Below are positions 5,078 to 6,716 of a stretch of 6,716 nucleotides of DNA, one piece after another. The notes beneath the pieces were generated by a model, which saw only the letters and a program-made list of their open reading frames with translations, did no database searches and was not told where the DNA came from. This DNA comes from Candidatus Omnitrophota bacterium. GTDB lineage: Bacteria > Omnitrophota > Gorgyraeia > Aquiviventales > Aquiviventaceae. The position numbers and the translations under genes are program-made. The DNA is taken from assembly GCA_016206685.1 (NCBI GenBank), contig JACQRB010000029.1, positions 1-6,716 on the forward strand, read 5' to 3'. Each line of letters opens with the position of its first letter. The first letter of the stretch is position 1.

Positions 5078-6716
5078 CTACACGCGCGCCACCTCCTGAT
5101 GATAGGCCTGGATCGGTTTGACCCCAAGGGCGTGCTTCTGAAAGACCTCAAGGCCGGTGACCAGCGCCTGCGCCCCGGAGATCGTCGTCACACAGGGAAT
5201 CCCCAGCGCGGTCGCCGCCGAGCGGATCCGCACCTCATCCGCGCGAGGCAACCGCCCTGAGGGCGTGTTGACGATCAGGTGGACCCCGCCGTTTTTGATC
5301 GCGTCCAGGATGTTGGGCCGCCCCTCGTGGATTTTCTGCACCGAGGTCGCATGGACCCCGGACCGCTGCAGGGCTTTGGCGGTCCCGCTCGTCGCCACCA
5401 ACTGGAATCCCAGCTCCTCCAGCCGCTTGGCGATGAGCACGACCGCGCGCTTGTCGCGATTCTTCACGCTGACAAACACGACGCCGTGCCGCGGCAGGCG
5501 CTGGCCCGCCGCCAACTGGGATTTCAGAAACGCCCGCCCGAAATCCTCATCGATCCCCATCACCTCGCCGGTCGAGCGCATCTCGGGACCCAGGATGATA
5601 TCCACGCCGGCGAAGCGGGAGAACGGGAACACGGACTCTTTCACCGCCAGGTAGGGGATCGTCACTTCCTCGGTGAAGCCCTGCTCGCGCAGGCTGATGT
5701 CCGCCAGCGCCTTGGTGGCGAGCTTCGCCAGCGGCACGCCCACTGCCTTGGAGATGAACGGCACGGTGCGCGACGCGCGCGGGTTGACCTCCAGGACATA
5801 GACCGCGTCATCCTTCACCGCGTACTGCACGTTCATCAGCCCGACGATCTTCAGCGCCTCGGCCAGCTCCGTGGTCGCGCGGCGGATCTCCGCCAGGATC
5901 TCCTCGCTCAAGGTGTAGGGGGGCAGGACCATCGCGCTGTCGCCGGAGTGGATCCCGGCCTCCTCGATGTGCTCCAGGATCCCGCCGATGACGAACGTGG
6001 CGCCGTCGCCGACCAGGTCCGCGTCCACCTCGATGGCGTCTTCCAGGAATTTATCAATGAGCACGGGAAAGCCCGGCGAGGCCTCGAACGCCGCGCGGAC
6101 AAACCGCCCGAGGTGCTCATCGTCATATACGATCTCCATGGCCCGCCCGCCCAAGACGTAGGAGGGCCGCACCAGGACGGGATAGCCGACGTTGCGGGCG
6201 ACGGTCCTCGCGGCCTCGACGGAGGAGGCGCCGGCGCTGGGGGTCTGGCGCAGCCCCAAGCGGTCGAGCAGTTGGCGGAATTTCTCCCGGTCCTCCGCCC
6301 AGTCAATTCCCTCGGCAGAGGTGCCCAGGATCGGCACGCCGGCCTTCGCCAACCCCACGGCGAGATTCAGCGGCGTCTGCCCGCCGAACTGGACGATGAC
6401 GCCCTCGGGCTGCTCGCGCTCCACGATGTTGAGCACATCCTCCAGCGTCACCGGCTCGAAGTAGAGCTTGTCGGAGGTGTCGTAGTCGGTGGAGACCGTC
6501 TCCGGGTTGGAGTTGACCATGATCACCTCGATGCCCATCTCCCGCAGCGCGAAGGCCGCATGCACGCAGCAGTAGTCAAACTCGATCCCCTGCCCGATGC
6601 GGTTGGGCCCCCCGCCGAGGATCATGACCTTCCGTTTCTTCTTGGACTCAAGACCCAAGACCCGAGACTCGCGTCCTGCGTCCTGTGTCTTGAGTCCGAT
6701 GGGGTGTTGTTCATAC
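5078..6716 (-). CDS. carB: Carbamoyl-phosphate synthase large chain (C-terminal half, cut by window edge)
   Basis: The large chain makes carbamoyl phosphate from ammonia (delivered by CarA), bicarbonate and two ATP. The 545 codons visible cover the second synthetase half and the regulatory domain. Counting from the edge, the pre-ATP-grasp part holds ILGGGPNRIGQGIEFDYCC and NPETVSTDYDTSD, followed by FGGQTPLNLA. The ATP-grasp part has RPSYVLGGRAMEIVYD, the EHIEEAGIHSGDS segment and LEVNPRASRTVPF. The final MGS-like allosteric domain has NRDKRAVVLIAK, LVATSGTAKAL, KIHEGRPNI and IVNTPSGR, where E. coli CarB binds UMP and IMP, so feedback by UMP is plausible. The frame has no ATG or stop up to the edge; the first visible codons (Tyr-Glu) fit the end of the first half. 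The linker is unusually long and built from a heptamer tract. A TTG at 6658 could start a split carB2, but this is less likely. Confidence 0.95.
   Translation of the reverse strand, partial: YEQHPIGLKTQDAGRESRVLGLESKKKRKVMILGGGPNRIGQGIEFDYCCVHAAFALREMGIEVIMVNSNPETVSTDYDTSDKLYFEPVTLEDVLNIVEREQPEGVIVQFGGQTPLNLAVGLAKAGVPILGTSAEGIDWAEDREKFRQLLDRLGLRQTPSAGASSVEAARTVARNVGYPVLVRPSYVLGGRAMEIVYDDEHLGRFVRAAFEASPGFPVLIDKFLEDAIEVDADLVGDGATFVIGGILEHIEEAGIHSGDSAMVLPPYTLSEEILAEIRRATTELAEALKIVGLMNVQYAVKDDAVYVLEVNPRASRTVPFISKAVGVPLAKLATKALADISLREQGFTEEVTIPYLAVKESVFPFSRFAGVDIILGPEMRSTGEVMGIDEDFGRAFLKSQLAAGQRLPRHGVVFVSVKNRDKRAVVLIAKRLEELGFQLVATSGTAKALQRSGVHATSVQKIHEGRPNILDAIKNGGVHLIVNTPSGRLPRADEVRIRSAATALGIPCVTTISGAQALVTGLEVFQKHALGVKPIQAYHQEVARV
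5091..5097 (-). promoter_or_regulatory. Candidate Shine-Dalgarno for the first PilZ gene
   Basis: AGGAGGT is the strongest anti-16S match near this start, but it lies 14 bases from the ATG at 5076, longer than the usual 5-10. No nearer in-frame start exists, so either initiation tolerates the spacing or the gene is coupled to carB termination one base away. Confidence 0.45.
6644..6697 (-). repeat. Heptamer-built, partly palindromic tract inside the carB linker
   Basis: On the minus strand these 54 bases split cleanly into seven-base units from 6697 downward: four of form RGACNCR, then three of form RGTCTYG, then a partial AGTCC. The ends form a perfect 11-base inverted repeat (GGACTCAAGAC at 6644-6654 and its complement at 6687-6697), separated by 32 bases. 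The tract lies within the carB reading frame and encodes the variable linker between the two synthetase halves. I see no second copy in the window. Confidence 0.8.

Noticed and set aside
5077..5151. N-terminal extension of the first PilZ gene to an ATG at 5151
   Set aside because: The extra 25 residues do not resemble PilZ and would overlap the conserved end of carB; the ATG one base after the carB stop fits the operon spacing.
6656..6658. TTG at 6658 as the true start of a separate carB2 gene
   Set aside because: The frame stays open upstream to the window edge and the first residues fit the end of CarB's first half. A split carB cannot be fully excluded without the sequence beyond 6716.
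6644..6697. The inverted repeat at the right end read as a rho-independent terminator
   Set aside because: It lies inside the continuous carB reading frame and has no following U tract on either strand.

Overview
The window is a tightly packed, GC-rich stretch of bacterial chromosome. Every gene I can support lies on the minus strand, so transcription runs from position 6716 towards position 1. In that order it holds: the C-terminal half of carB (cut by the window edge), two small PilZ-domain genes, pyrD, pyrF, pyrE, then nuoJ, nuoK and most of nuoL. Junctions are 17- to 1-base overlaps or gaps of 1-6 bases; the only wider one is 20 bases between pyrE and nuoJ. No rRNA, tRNA, CRISPR array or insertion sequence is visible.

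Region by region. 5078-6716: synthetase domain 2 and the allosteric domain of carbamoyl-phosphate synthetase. 4363-5076: two PilZ proteins of 115 and 120 residues, in the place where many bacteria with a class 1B dihydroorotate dehydrogenase carry pyrK. 2118-4356: pyrD (class 1B type), pyrF and pyrE, the last three steps to UMP. 1-2097: nuoJ, nuoK and nuoL, membrane subunits of respiratory complex I, possibly served by their own extended -10 promoter inside the end of pyrE. At the left edge, after about 400 codons, nuoL meets an inverted, diverged piece of a second nuoL-like sequence.

How the genes fit together. carB supplies carbamoyl phosphate. PyrD oxidises dihydroorotate, PyrE adds phosphoribosyl and PyrF decarboxylates to UMP; carA, pyrB and pyrC are not in view. 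NuoJ, K and L form part of the proton-pumping arm. A class 1B PyrD working with PyrK would produce NADH, a complex I substrate, but a functional link between the pyr and nuo genes is only a guess.

Organism. The class 1B PyrD, a PyrE ending in a CxxC tail, PilZ genes in a pyr operon and a split nuo cluster do not look like a standard gammaproteobacterial or Bacillus layout. A GC-rich lineage known mainly from metagenomes would fit, but I cannot name a phylum from the sequence alone.

The main observations to follow up are a 54-base heptamer-built, partly palindromic tract inserted in frame in the carB interdomain linker, the PilZ pair in the pyr operon, and the fold-back nuoL junction at the left edge, which may be an assembly chimera.
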